A stretch of 64,000 bases of DNA from Marsupella aquatica (Eukaryota; Marchantiophyta), in assembly GCA_973895155.1 (NCBI GenBank), contig OZ316894.1, positions 23,002,001 to 23,066,000 on the forward strand, read 5' to 3'. Positions 1 through 11,894 of this stretch are shown here, piece after piece. The first letter of the stretch is position 1; each line of letters starts with the position of its first letter. The notes beneath the pieces are model-generated. The model worked only from the letters and a program-made list of their open reading frames with translations, ran no database searches and had not been told where the DNA came from. Position numbers and translations under genes: made by a program.

Positions 1-1
1 G

Positions 2-1822
2 CATCCAAAAGATTGGAAGACTGTATGTGAAAATGTTGCTGCCAAATGGAATTATGTGGGCAGTGATGATGGCGTGGACATATATAGGTTGCCTGGAAAG
101 TACAACAGCTAAAATCATCAAGCAAGAGATGGAGAATGCATAAGGCTTGGAAAGAAGGTGGGGAGAAGCCAGATATGCCTGCACCAGCAAGTTGTGATGA
201 TAAAGCGTGGGCAAAATTAGTAGCTTATTTTGTGACTGATGCTTATTAGTAGTTCATAGATGACCGAGGCTAGGTGGAGTGTTCAGAACCCTAATCTGAC
301 AGGAAGGACCGGCACTGCACCGCTAGCAAAACGCTTGGTAAGAATCAATGGCAAGTTATGTAATTCATGCTACACTATGTCGACCTGTTGACTTTGTTTT
401 ATCAATGTTCATTGGAAACTGATAACTTGTGTTTGCCATATATGCATGTGCAGAAAGCCCAATTGGGGCAAAGCCCTTCAAAAGAAGAGTTGAGGGCTGA
501 AATTGTGAACAACAGGGCATGTGAGGCATCTAAATCCTCCAAGCAGGTAAGTTAAATGAGGTTTGATTGGAATTGAATGACCTGTGTTGAATTTTAGGTG
601 TACACATATCATTGATTGTGCATATATTGCCCAACATTTCATATGGAGTGATTCACTATTGCCCTGTATGATGTAGGGAGGAGGATCTTCACTTACGGAG
701 ATAAGTGATCGTTTGAAGGCTGTGGAAACATGTCTTCCAGAGATCAATGAACGTTTGAATTCATTGATTGACTTGTTCCATGTGAATTTCAAGACATTAA
801 TGGAAGCCATTGTGTCGGTGAGAGATAAAATTGATTGTAGTTCTGCAGGAGTTCCACCATCACCACTTGAGGTGACAAAGTCTATGCACTCTTCTGGCAT
901 GCCAACAACAAGTAGGCTTGAAGGTAACTTTGGCCTTCATAACTTTGTGGGATCATATGATTATAAAATCTATTGTTTGACATAGTGTATGAATGTGTTA
1001 TTTTTAGTAACATAGATTGTGGTTGTTGTGCCCATAGAGAATAAGATAGGTGCTGCAGAGAAGAAGTATGATCACTTGGCAAATAGTCGATGCAATTTAG
1101 AGGCAACAAAGTTGCAGTCTGTATCTGCAACTAATTTGATAAAGGACAGTCAACCATGTTTGGTTGAGGATGAGATTGGGAAGGGATTGGATGATATCAA
1201 TGTTGGGGCAAAGGAGGATATCAACAAACGTGACAATGATACCATTGAGCCAGATTCATGTGATGTGGAGCAAGGTTTGTGCTATGTAGATCTTGATCCC
1301 ATTGCAGAGATAAATGATTTGCAGAATGTGTCATTGTCAACTATAGGTGTGCCTCTTGTTGTGATAAATCCAACCAAAGAGTTAGTTGGTATGGCACTCC
1401 CAGGTGAGGAACCTGCTACCGTGACAGTCCCAACAGAGGAACCTAGTGAGCCTAGTTTCACTACTATGAAGAGAGGAAGCATGCGCACACAAAGCAAGTC
1501 TGCTGCTGGGAGCAGAGCCACGTCAAAGGTTTCATACAAACCTCCAAGATCGATGCTGGTAGAAAGATCTAAGGTGGAAGCGGGGGTGGAAGTGGGGAAG
1601 GCACCTAATGCTGAGGGACAAAGTGGCTTGTTAGCTGTTGATGAAAGTGGAACACAAGTAGGATTTGGCAGAGTGCAAGTCGGTTCTACAATGTTCCATG
1701 GCAAGAGGATTCCCCCAGGTTATTCAGTAGTGTTAATCACGTTACTAGTGAAACCTAAAGCTGTCCTTCCCATTCCAAACACAAATGATGATCTCCTCAG
1801 AAGACACTTGGAGATGCTGTAG
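2..1822 (+). pseudogene. CACTA second gene, Transposase_24 (En/Spm TNPA-like), decayed
   Basis: Coding blocks in + orientation appear at 2-110 (contains VCENVAAKWNYVGSDDG), about 270-350 (contains RTGTAPLAKRL), 450-545 (GQSPSKEELRAE), 680-925 and 1019-1822. They resemble the plant Ptta/En/Spm family (Transposase_24): a short globular part, a basic linker and a 'KEPS' type motif, followed by a low-complexity tail. The last block is open for 267 codons and ends with PIPNTNDDLL, comparable to the tail of the paralogue at 38.1-38.3 kb. Stops and lost frames between blocks could be introns or decay. The product normally binds subterminal repeats with the Tnp2 transposase. No full reading frame is preserved. 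Family assignment is by motif only. Confidence 0.55.
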
Positions 1823-2392
1823 GTTCTTTGGTATTATGGCCAAGCAAGTACATAGAGGATCCATAACAATGTCATGTCATTGTTTGTTTGTAGTGTAGTG
1901 TGAGTCATGCTTTGTAGATTTTAGAATTCAAGAAGCAATGCATTATCATGTTTGATAATTGATAATATCATGCATTTGCTTTCAATTATTTCAAACAATT
2001 ATCAATTTGCAAGTTCCTGTTTTCTCTGAATTACATTGATGACATTGTAAACTGTTCCATTGTAATTGAATTGATCATCTTTCAACAATATTGTGATTAT
2101 GTTCAATTCTTATGAATGTTTTATGTAGGATCTACTTATATCATGCTGTGTTTCATGTGTATGTCATTCATGCTCTGTTTATTTTTTGTATTCAATGTGT
2201 TATACTTCTAAAGTGATATGACCATGAGTGTTTCTATGTATTGCAATGTGGAGTGCTCATGAATTGACTATCTCTCCTTATGACCTGTTACACAATTCAT
2301 TAGTCATGGTTACAACTTCCCTAAATCTCAACATTATTAGTTATGAACATGACTATATAGAGACCCAAATGGTTCTGTTGTGTGACCTGGAC

Positions 2393-2698
2393 CCCCGGGG
2401 TCCTCACTTCTTTTCTTCCGACCCATCATGCGCGAATAAGTATAGGGTTTTTTATTAGGTTTAGTGAAATATTTTTAAAATTTTGTTGAAGAACATTAGG
2501 GTTATTATAATCCAATTTTGAGAATTATAAGAATCATAGGGTTTTTTTAAATCAAATATGGGAATATTCTTGGAATATTCCATTAAGTCAGGGGTAAAAA
2601 AATTCCTAAAAAAAACTTTATTGACTTAACTTTTAGGGTGTTTATTCCCCCAAAACTTCAAGCGTGATATGGGACACCCCTTGGATTGAGGCCCCCAA
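2393..2698. mobile_element. MITE nested in CACTA copy
   Basis: This block is absent from the homologous copy near 46710, where the flanks join directly. Its ends are imperfect inverted repeats (GGGGTCCTCACTTC against GGGGGCCTCAATCC on the other strand). Flanks ACCTGGAC and GCCCGGAC could be a diverged 8-bp target duplication (6 of 8). The interior is AT-rich and holds a GAATATTC palindrome shared with the better preserved MITE at 6698-6985. Confidence 0.55.
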
Positions 2699-3048
2699 GC
2701 CCGGACCAGGGTCTCCATTGGTCTATTATGTGATACTACAAGGTCATAAGCTAGGCATTGTTAAGGGCAACTAAGTCATGGACATGACTTACCCTATGAC
2801 TAATTAAAGTCACATTGCAGTCACGTATCAACAAGGCAAGACTCCATAATGAAGTCATAGATCAGTCACAAATGGGTATCAAGAAAGTCACAATGTCCAG
2901 TATCAATAGTGACTTCTATTTTTTGGTCTCAACTTTTGCAACTCCAAGGGTCACAGCCTGGGTCACGTCACGTGCAGTCACAATGAAGTCCCATGAGCCA
3001 AAATGAGTCACATATTGCAGTCTCAGAATGACCCGGTTTCTTCTAGTG

Positions 3049-3215
3049 GGATTTTCACGTGTTTTACCTCTATTGTTCCACTGGTTTTACCCCCTTTATT
3101 GGGTCTCCTGCATTTGGGATCGATCCTGTGTCCGAATTTGATATTTTTCTTGTTCTTCGGCTATGGCAATGTAATAACCAGTTTATTTTGACATCTCTTT
3201 GGGCAATCAAAACTC
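3049..3215 (+). repeat. Dispersed repeat, also at 53865-54010
   Basis: Sequence from GGATTTTCACGTGTTTTA to the CAGTTTATTTTGA block is about 85-90% alike by eye to 53865-54010. Here it directly follows the TAGTG end of the CACTA element and directly precedes the proteasome pseudogene. It is probably part of an older retroelement tail. No ORF is convincing. Confidence 0.6.
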
Positions 3216-3373
3216 CTGATTTTTGCCATCAACACCATCTGAAAAAAACTGAGAATCTGCATAAGCTCGACCAGTTTTGTCCCCTCTCCCCTGCGATTTC
3301 TCCCTGCACACAGACAGACAAGAATTATGTTGGGAGAGCTTTCTTTTCCCTCGCAAACAGTGGCTTCTTCAAC

Positions 3374-4100
3374 ATGTTTCTCACGAGGAGCGAGTATGAC
3401 AGGGGAGTCGACCTTCTCACCTGAAGGGCGCCTGTTTCAAGTGGAATATGCAATTGAGGCTATTAAGCTTGGATCAACTGCAGTGGGTACTCAGCAAGGG
3501 GTGGTTCTTGCTATTGAGAAGCGAATTAGCTTGACACTTCTTGAGCCCTTGAGCCTAGCAGTGTTGATAAGATTATGGAAATTGATTCACATATTGGACG
3601 TGCAATGAGTGGACTCACTGCCGATGCTCCTACCCTGATATATAGAGCATAGACGTGTTGAAACTCAAAACCATAGATTCTCGTACAATGAGCCTATGAG
3701 TGTGGAGTCGACAACTCAAGCATTATGTGACCTTGCTCTGTGCTTTGGTGAGGGTGACGAAGACTCTATGTCACGACCTTTTGGAGTTTCACTCCTCGTT
3801 GCTGGTCATGATGAGACAGGTCCTTGCCTATACCACACAGATCCATCAGGTACCTTCTAGCAGTGTAACGCCAAGGCCATCTGATCTGGATCACAGGGCG
3901 CTGACTTGTCCCTTCAGGACCATTACAATAAAGACATACTTTGAAGGAAGCTGAAATTCTCGCTTTATCTACATTGAAGCAGGTTATGGAGGAAAAGGTA
4001 ACAGCTTCCAACGTGGACATCGCCAATTAATGTTGCCCCGACTTATCACCTCTACAACCCAGCAGAAGTTGAGGAAGTCATTGGCCAGTATGTGGTAATG
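3374..4100 (+). pseudogene. PSMA5-like (PAE): Processed pseudogene of 20S proteasome subunit alpha-5
   Basis: The intact gene encodes an alpha-ring subunit of the 20S core. Matches run over nearly the whole 237-aa family length without introns: [12 protein letters not shown] at the start, [20 protein letters not shown] (the proteasome alpha signature), [10 protein letters not shown], a GLTADAPTL block, [39 protein letters not shown], and a C-terminal AYHLY-like block followed by EVEEVIGQ. The frame changes several times, first just after DRGV near 3405, so it cannot be translated. A 5' leader-like stretch precedes the ATG. Lack of introns plus frameshifts indicate a retrocopy, probably mobilised by LINE machinery. 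The identification is very secure. The exact ends of the retrocopy are not. Confidence 0.9.
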
Positions 4101-6274
4101 AGAGGGAGAAGTGTTCATTTTGTTCTCTTCTCAAAGAAACCATAGCTCATTTGGCTGCAAATTCAAAGGACTAAAGAAGGTGTAGCCTTCTTGGAAGCAT
4201 TCCAAATGTTAAACTTTCCACAAAGTTTGAATGTGATTAGATGGAGAAGCCTTTTTTTTGCAGTGGAAAACAAAAAATAAAATTAAAAAATTGATACCAG
4301 AATTGGACTACTATGATAACTGTAATGCAGCTGAATCACAAGGAGGATAACTAAGGAAAACAAGCCCATGGCTTAGATTCCAAATCTAGATTACTCTTAC
4401 AGATCACATAGACCAGGTTACAAGACAGTTCTTTAGGGTACCAGTACGCTATGCCCGTGCATTGCACAGTTGTCATGGCAGCTGTGTCGGTTGGTCTGAA
4501 GGTATTGTTGTTGAGGAAAATGCTGTCATTGTGAAAGTGTATGTGTAGGCGCCAATGCCTGTGTGTCACTTGCACACTTGCCATTTTGGCTGTGCTGTTA
4601 TCGTGGAAGTGTTCTTGTCACCTAAAGTGTGTCAATGCAAAAAGATTTGCCATTGAATGAAATTTGTGTTATCAAATGACTCGAAAGATGGTATTATTTT
4701 GCAAGTGGTAGGAGGGAATGGAAGGCACAAAATAGGTAGGGAGAGTTAGGCAGAGGCTATTGGGCTTTTGGTTGTCCTTGCTTTCCTGTTGGTGGCCCTG
4801 AGTGGTGTTCCCTTTTGCTTGGGTGGTTCTTCCCCCTGCTTGCTATAAAGCATTTTTAAAAATTAAAATAAAAATGGGCAGAAAAATTGATTCCCCCTGG
4901 GTGTCTATTTATATCATCTCTAATTTTTTTCTCCCCTTCCCTTATTTTCCCATTCTCTTTCCTCTTTTGCACCTCCCCACCCATTTGTTCTCCTTTTCCC
5001 TTTCCCACCACATCTTTAGCAGTGGGTACTGTTCAGCCTTAGCAAAGGCTTACCCCATCAGAGGGCATCCATGTTTCACTTGCAGACTTAGTTATGGCTC
5101 TCATGAAGCATTAGAGCATCACACTCTGGTAGTCATAGGGTTTTCATTTTAGTTTCGTTCTTTACTGGTTTTTGCGATTTGCTTTAAGTTCCCCCTTGTT
5201 TTTAGGTTTGTGTTTCTCCTCTTTAGCTTTTACTTCATTCTACTTTGTTAAGCCAATGATTGTACTTTGTCAAGTAACTTGGTGCATTTCTTTTTGGAGG
5301 GATGTGTTAGTGCCAAATGATGATGAAAAAATCAGTGGTATAATTCTCTGATGGATCTCATCTGTTTTCCGTGCATTGATCTGAACTTTGAATCAATCTT
5401 TGAACTCTTTCTTGTCCCAATCCTTCTTCTAATTTATGTGTTCCAGTATCTTTTGTTACCGCAATGCCGGACACCCTGATGCTACTGTTAGTACTATAGT
5501 TAGAATCTTCTCTGACTTGCACAAGAGTTTTGTGAACATTTGGGTTTAGATAATGACCAAATTCTTAATTGAATGACCTAATTCATGTTCATTGAAATTG
5601 GGGGTTCATATCACTCCCAGGAGCACTCCCATTCAGAGCCTTAGTCAATTTGTGCTATGATCATGACAACCTTGATTACATACATTGTGTACTGCAAGGC
5701 AATGCCTGAGCATTGTTGACAAAGAACTGACTTCCCTGTGGTTTTGTTTGAGTCTCTTGGTGCTCTTTCTCATAGTTGAAAATGTGTGTTGTGAAGGGAT
5801 TCTTTCAAGTGAAATAAATTTTTCTTGCAAAGTGCAATTGTACACAACACATCATGCCCAAAAGAATTGAAGCATGACCTCATTGGACTTTATCCTCTTC
5901 AAGTTCCCATCAACTTCCATAATCAAGCCAGATTCTTTCTTATGTTGCATGAGTCCTTAACTCAACAGTAAGTTACATTACTTGCCCTTGTGATTAAGGC
6001 TTGGAAATATCATCCACCTAGACAACGTTCAAACCCATTCACATGGGTATGGAATGAGTTTGGAGGGAGGATTGTTGTTTTTGAGCACAAAATACCCCCT
6101 CATGAGTTCAACTCCACCCCCCCCCAAAAGTCACTTTATGCTTCCAGAGCAAGAGGATGACTTAAGAAGTAACTGACCACAGGACCGTGCAATTTTTCCA
6201 AATGAATATTCCATATTGTAACTTGGACGTGGTCCAGGCTTGCATACTTAAGAAAACCCAAAGGAAAAAATGCT
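4101..6274. other. Intergenic, no gene recognised
   Basis: The first few hundred bases are probably 3' UTR of the proteasome retrocopy. A stretch at about 4780-4880 resembles a LINE tail (T-rich text, then AAAATTAAAATAAAAAT). C- and T-rich low complexity occurs at 4920-5010, and a run of C at 6116-6125. No ORF longer than about 120 codons and no recognisable domain. Confidence 0.5.
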
Positions 6275-7051
6275 GACCAAAAGTTTGTCCTCTATAACAA
6301 AGATGACTCTTGAAGAGCAATGTTTTACTCCAGCTTTCTCTTCTCCAAACACCTATGTTGTCCGCTGTCTCTACGACCCTCTATTAGTCTCACACACATT
6401 ATCAGACGGCATTCTTACTTTCTACTGACTAAAGCCGTACAATCAATTTTCAATGTGGAACAAACTAGCACTCATTAGAATTGGAAGCTCGCTAAAATTA
6501 GATTTGACGTACAGGATCAAAAGGCTGATAATTCTCTCGAATTGCAATTAACTCTCTCTTCTCAGCACGGGGAGGTTGCCATAATAAAATTCCCTACAAG
6601 CAGCAACTCTCTGAGTAAAGGAAGTCCCTACCGCAGTCATAATTGTCACCAAAGTCCATTTTTCCAACAGAACATTCTTTCCACAGTTGGCCATGTCCTC
6701 GGGGGGTTAACTAAGTGTATATTTTGGGGTACCACGTGCGATCCTAGCCTAATATAAATAGACCTATTTTATAAAAAAGATATTCCAAGAATATTCTCTA
6801 TTTTCAATATTAATAACCTATTTTACTTTATAAAAGGTATATATTAGAGAATATTCTATAAACATGAGTTTATAATACCTTCTTTTGCCTCCTACGCTTT
6901 TTAAAAATTTAGTTAAGTTCTATCCAAAAATACCTATTTTGGATCGCACGTGGTTCTCAAGATTTTTTATAGTCAACCCCCCGAGGCCATGTCGGGAGTG
7001 GCTCCCACAGTCGATTATTATTCATAGTACTTCCCAATCTCCAGCTTCCGT
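6275..7051 (-). pseudogene. Family X copy 1, left part (unknown protein C-terminus), split by 41-kb insertion
   Basis: On the minus strand this matches two other copies at 61150-61500 and 63410-64000. The part nearest 6540-6700 encodes a degraded version of a conserved text with NYDCGRDFL and RAEK motifs, with frameshifts. The segment 6275-6540 matches the DNA just beyond the copy at 63.4-63.7 kb and so looks like shared 3' flank. The copy is broken twice: by a MITE at 6698-6985 and by the CACTA insertion at 7052. The remainder resumes at 48081. The protein family is not recognised. Confidence 0.7.
6698..6985. mobile_element. hAT-like MITE with 8-bp target duplication
   Basis: The terminal inverted repeats are CTCGGGGGGTTAACTA at the left and TAGTCAACCCCCCGAG at the right (15 of 16 complementary). 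Both sides are flanked by GCCATGTC (6690-6697 and 6986-6993), an 8-bp direct duplication typical of hAT elements. The homologous site at about 61328 lacks the insert and reads GGCCATGTTGGGAGTGG. The 288-bp interior is AT-rich and noncoding. Confidence 0.88.
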
Positions 7052-7085
7052 CACTAGTAGAAATCGGGGCAATTTAGACCTAACC
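7052..7085 (+). repeat. CACTA left terminal inverted repeat
   Basis: Starts CACTAGTAGAAATCGGGG, then an AATTTAGACC block. It matches the inverted right end over about 30 bp with few differences. GACTGAGGCCACTAAGTCC-type subterminal motifs follow. Confidence 0.85.
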
Positions 7086-7858
7086 TTATAGGACTGAGGC
7101 CACTAAGTCCTTTTTTCATACTTAAAATGACTCGGAACCATTGCACCGGTTCACATGAACACTAGGAAAGACTATGAGTGCTTTCTAGTTTATGATAAGA
7201 CTGGAAAAAGTCACCTTGCTACTTTGTGAAGGGTGAAACTCTTAATGTTGGCTTTTGCTAATAGCCGTGCATTGGGGGGGGGGGCCTGGATGCACAACAA
7301 AAATGGGGAATAGCCCCAATGTGTCATCATATATACCCAACAAGGCCATGCTTTAATCCATGATCGACTTGTCATCCCCCAAGATCGAACATGTCGTTAT
7401 TTTTACAACAACAAAGCAAGCAACCAAGTTAGGATAACTTGTGCTTTGGTACATACTCCAAATTCATTTGTATCATCGGAAGTGGAAAACATAAGTATAA
7501 GGGATTCAAGAGGACATTGTTCACTTATATTAAGGAGGCACTTAACTCATTAAATGGCCTCATTTGTGACCAAAACATGTTTGGGTTACATGAAGTTAAG
7601 TTTGCTCTTAATTCAGCCCAACATATAACCCTTACTGCCAAAGTGTTGCTTTAGGGTTTAAACCATTTAACTACCCTAATATGTCACAGTCCAAAATTCT
7701 TGAGTTCATGAGGGAGGGAGGTGCAAGATTTTATTCATGCACCGTTACTTACACATCGGCAACATCGGCTAACTTTTGTAAGGGAATCCCAAGGGGGCTT
7801 GTACTTCTGCGACCGTTGGACGGGAACGAGTTGGAGCTACCGTTGGAGGGTCAACCCT

Positions 7859-8018
7859 AATCCCACCACATTTCTAAGTTTTTGCATATCCAGCCAGTGG
7901 TTTATTGTGTTGTCTTTGCGGGCCACTTCGCACCTCCACACTCTGTCGCACCCTAATCTTGCCACATTTCTAACTTTTCGCATATCCAGCCAGTGGTTTA
8001 TCGTGTTGTCTTCGCGGG
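7859..8018 (+). repeat. Tandem direct repeat, 96-bp period
   Basis: Two copies of a roughly 64-bp block containing CATATCCAGCCAGTGGTTTA (7885 and 7981) are spaced 96 bp apart, with about 90% identity by eye. No coding meaning is seen. Confidence 0.7.
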
Positions 8019-8446
8019 CACTACTGTGAAGTGAGGTTTAGTGTGACTCTTTTCTCGTGGTCGGTGCTGTGGAATTAGAGACAAAGGATTTGGTGTGCCA
8101 GGGATGTTGCGGGGTAACAAAGTGAACCGGTTATTACAGTGAGTCCTGCAATGTTAGTGAGCTGTGAAGGTTGCACATGAGAGCTGACAGTCCCGTCGCC
8201 GCCTGCTCCCATTGTTGTGACTTCATTCAAGTTGCTCGAGCATAGGTGATTTCTACTACTGCGGAAGGCAAGCTGCTTGAAGGGAGGCGACATTGTATGC
8301 AAACATTGCGGAAGGCCATCAGAGGCTAGGCAGAGCAGCTGCAAGAGCTACAGTTGAGGAGGACCTCAATGTGGGGAGAAGCTACGGGTGGGGACAAGCT
8401 GCGGGCGGGGAGGAGCTGCGATCAGGGAGGATACATTGGGTCATCG

Positions 8447-8500
8447 CTTACATTTTAGGTGTTCACGTGAGGGAGACCTTGAGGTCGGAGGTGGTCTGCA
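8447..8500 (+). repeat. Short repeat, second copy at 16852-16915
   Basis: The text TTTTAGGTGTTCACGTGAG and the following GAGACCTTGAGGTCGGAG recur on the far side of the LINE at about 16852. The palindromic CCTTGAGG is in both. This sequence belongs to the DNA into which the LINE inserted. Confidence 0.6.
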
Positions 8501-9593
8501 ATTGACAAGAAGGTTGACATTCCCTCCCGCTGCGGATTGGTACTTCATTCAGGTGATTCCTATTGCTGCCTCCCACCGCCATTGCCGATTGCCGCTATCA
8601 TTGTTGATTACTAGTCAAAACCGGGTTCATACACTCCATTGTTTGAGCTAGACTTATAACTACCATTTCTTCTTCATAGCTACGATGACCACTGCATTGC
8701 CTTACTCTGTTCATTGCAGTAGCACAACATTGCATGTCCATCATGGGTTTTTCTTTAAGGAATCGCGGAATGACAGGATCTAAAGCTTTTAGTATCGACT
8801 CAGAATGAGGTTAAACCATCTTTGCAATGGCGTCGCTGGCCCTTAGATGCAAAATGCTCCGTTGTAATATTGCCTCCAACTTGATGAGATAGGACTGAGA
8901 GAACTGAGAACTGAGAGAACTGGCGGAGCCTTCCTGTTTTCTTTTTTTTGTGTTTATTTTTTTAGTGTGGATTCTGCGGCCTGTCTTGGCCTGTCCTTCG
9001 TGCCGTTGATGTGCTGATGATTGCTGCGTCCTTCTGGATGCGATTAACTACGAGTGCTGAATCGATCGGCTTGTTTCCCCGCATCTAAATGATGTTTCTT
9101 GTCTTCGTTAAGTGTTTTAGGGCTAAGCAGCTTGCACTTGTCTCGTTGGAATCCGGGTGCTAAACGTTTTAGACTGTGTGTTAATCGACAATTTGGGTGG
9201 GACTCCCTTGGGGCTGCGGTGGCGTCATGGGCTCTACTGCCCTGGTTGTTTACCCCCTGGAGGATTGAAGCTTTTCTCCGGCAATTTGCATGCATTATCT
9301 TGCTTTGGAGATCTGGGAACTACGCTTTGGATTCGGGACCCCCACGCTGTTACCGGTTGCTAATCTAATCCCGGGATTGTTCCTGCTACCCTGAGATGAT
9401 TGTTACTCCACGTTGTGTTTCTTCTGGATCGGGTGTCGGTTGTGACCACCTTTCCAGTTGTGTCCCCTTACGCAGTGAGTGACTCTCCGCCCTTTGTGGG
9501 TCGCTGAATTTGATACTCTTTTCCTTTCCGTCTGTACTTACGCTTTGCAAACCCTTTCTGGAGGACTTTATCTCTCCCCTGTGTACAACTGGG

Positions 9594-11852
9594 ATGAATT
9601 CTAATCGTCGGGGATCTTCGGGCTTTGGCGCCCCCTTTCTGGTCGAGGTGCACTCCTTTTTGGTCCTGCGGTCTTGAGGGAAGGCCAGGCTTTTTGTGAG
9701 GCAACGACTTTACATGGAGATCCAAGAACGAAAGATGTTGAGGGAGGTGCAGGTCATTGGGTTGCTTCTCCAGCTCCACCGTCGCTTGCTCCATTGGCTA
9801 CGGGAAGGCCGCTTGCTTGTGGAGACAATCCAGGCAGGAATTTTTTGAATCAAGATGTCCATTCTGGCCCTGGCGGCACCTCGAATGCTGGACGTTACAT
9901 CCTTCCTGGGAACGGGAATCCGGTCAGCAATAAACAAAGTTGGTTTGGATTACGGGCTTCTGGTCCTGAGACGGATGGGTTCTCGCGCTGGGACCCCCCT
10001 CGACTTGAGCCTTTACCAATGGATGTGCTGGAGGACAGATTGAAGGAACCATACGAGAATCACTTTCGGGAGGACATTGGGGACAGAATGGATGCTGATG
10101 CAACTAACAACGACTCAATTGCGGCTGGGCAACCTTCTCGTCTTTTTAGAGCGGCGCCTGGGTCTGGCCCGGGGTTTGGTGCTTGTGGTGCTCCACCCCT
10201 AATTGATCGCCCTTTTGTTGATCATTGTGCTGATGAGGCGGAAGCCTGCATTCCCATTTTGAGACGCATTGCTGACCTGTCTATTCAGGACTGGCCTTCT
10301 AAGCTGCACACCACAATTGAGTGGTCCTTGGAGGAGGCCGCTGAGATTGTGAAGGAACTTTTCAACTGCACAATGATGTGTTACTTCACTGATCGACCCC
10401 CTTTGCTCCTGACGTTCAAATTTTGGGTGAACAAGACTTTTGTGGTTGACTTAAAATGGCCGATATCCCAGGTGAAGTTTGTGGGAAAGAACTTTTACAT
10501 GGTTGTGTTCAAGGATCCTGCCCACCGCGACTTAGCGCTGGCTGAGGCTCCCTGGTTTCTGGATTGTAAATTTGTATTTACTTTTCCCTGGGACCCTTCC
10601 TTCGATATCAGAAGTGAATCATACACCCTTCTCCCTGTTTGGATCAAAATCCCCTTCCGTGCTCTTGTTTTGGAGCCGTGCCGCAGGAAACTTGCAGCCT
10701 CCCTAGGTGACATTTTGCATTACATTCAAGGTGATGAATTAAGCTCCTATCCCCACGATCGTGCTTGCATTCTGTGGGACACCCAACGGGAATTGCCACT
10801 GAGTGTTGAAGTGCTGATTAAGACCGAACTCTCTATCTGGCAGCCAGTGATCTTTAAAAATATTCCTTTCCATTGCTTTCATTGCAGCAAGAAAGGCCAC
10901 TTAGTGAGAGATTGCCACGCACACAAGGAGGAAGAACCAAAACTTACCAAAAGTCAAGGTGCTGCCGATCCTGCTCCTACTATGGAGACTGCCCCCCCTC
11001 TAAATGTCCCCTCGCCGGTGAACGTGATTCCCTCGTTGGACCCGACTTTGATACCTCCTGATGAGAAGTAACTCACTGTCGATCACCACTGTGTTACATG
11101 GGGCTACCAATGATGCCCTGCCTAACGAACCTGCGATCACTGAAAGTTTACTTTTTGGAAGCTCCAGGAATCCTGATGTTGACCCTTATCCGATCGTTAC
11201 AAGTCGTGAAATTGAGGAGGCCTCCACTGGTGCTGCCCGGTGCGACCCTTCGTCACTATTACTTTCTTACAACGCCGACTTCCCCAAGATCATACAGGAT
11301 CTTCAGGAGGTCCAATTTGACTCTATAATTCAACCGGGACCCCAATTCTTGAACTCTCTCCCTGCCTTGAATGCGAAGTCTGCCGCAACCGTTCCTGTCC
11401 CTCAATTGCCGCTGATGATTGTCGAAGTTGAATCTGAGGAACTTATTGCTGTTGAGGATGATATTTTGGCCTCTGACATTCCCTCCAACATGGACCTATC
11501 ACAATACGAGGGCATCATCTCTCGCTCTGCCATCAAGAAAGAACGAGCTAGGAAGCTGGCAAGGCGCTCCCCTCCCGAAGATAAAAAGAAGGACAAGGGT
11601 AAGAAAAAGGCCAGGAAGCAAAGATCCTTACAATTCACTTCGGATTCTAAATTGCAGGATGCGGCTGGGTGGGTGACATCGGAGAGGCGCTTATCACGTG
11701 AACTTCAGATGCCTTCGACTATGACTCCCGATGAAATCAATGATACTTTGGCGATTTCGGCCGACCCTCATGCTGAGATTACAAGTAACCCTCTTCCGAG
11801 TCCAGCCCTGCCGATGCTGGAACCTGCTAAGTCACCGCTTACCCCTGTGTAG
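9594..11852 (+). pseudogene. LINE ORF1 (nucleic-acid-binding protein), frameshifted
   Basis: A plausible ATG at 9594 (MNSNRRGSSGF) runs out after 27 codons, and the reading shifts to the long frame 9674-11071. That frame contains a DUF4283-like region (about 10320-10800, with KELFNCTMMCYF and RACILWDT) and a CCHC zinc knuckle at about 10875-10920: C-F-H-C-SKKGH-LVRD-C, spacing CX2CX4HX4C. A third frame, 11061-11852, overlaps its end by 11 bp and adds an acidic and then Lys-rich tail (KDKGKKKARK). These are probably one ancestral ORF1 split by indels. The protein would package LINE RNA. Confidence 0.8.
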
Positions 11853-11894
11853 TTGATCTGGTTTTGCTCCCTCTGAGATGTGATATCACGGAGC

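Larger units (their letters stand above)
1..3048 (+). mobile_element. CACTA element, 3' part (family 2)
   Basis: The right end reads out as TTCTTCTAGTG at 3038-3048, the inverted form of a CACTAGAAGAA terminus. The last 350 bp are full of short GTCACA/TGACTC motifs, as expected of CACTA subterminal repeats. The interior carries a Transposase_24-type gene in + orientation. The left end is outside the window. About 900 bp at the right end (2140-3048) recur at 46418-47059, which supports a mobile family. Immediately right of TAGTG the sequence matches 53865 onward, a copy of the target without the element. Confidence 0.75.

Noticed and set aside
5640-5960. Minus-strand text resembling a decayed copia integrase region
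   Set aside because: No DDE, GAG or RT motif could be read in any frame; the resemblance is only at word level.
9044-9368. Several short overlapping frames on both strands
   Set aside because: They fall in the LINE 5' region and show no conserved motif.
9674-9676. Start of LINE ORF1 at TTG 9674
   Set aside because: An ATG at 9594 opens a short frame that most likely connects by a single-base frameshift; TTG starts are unlikely in plant LINEs.
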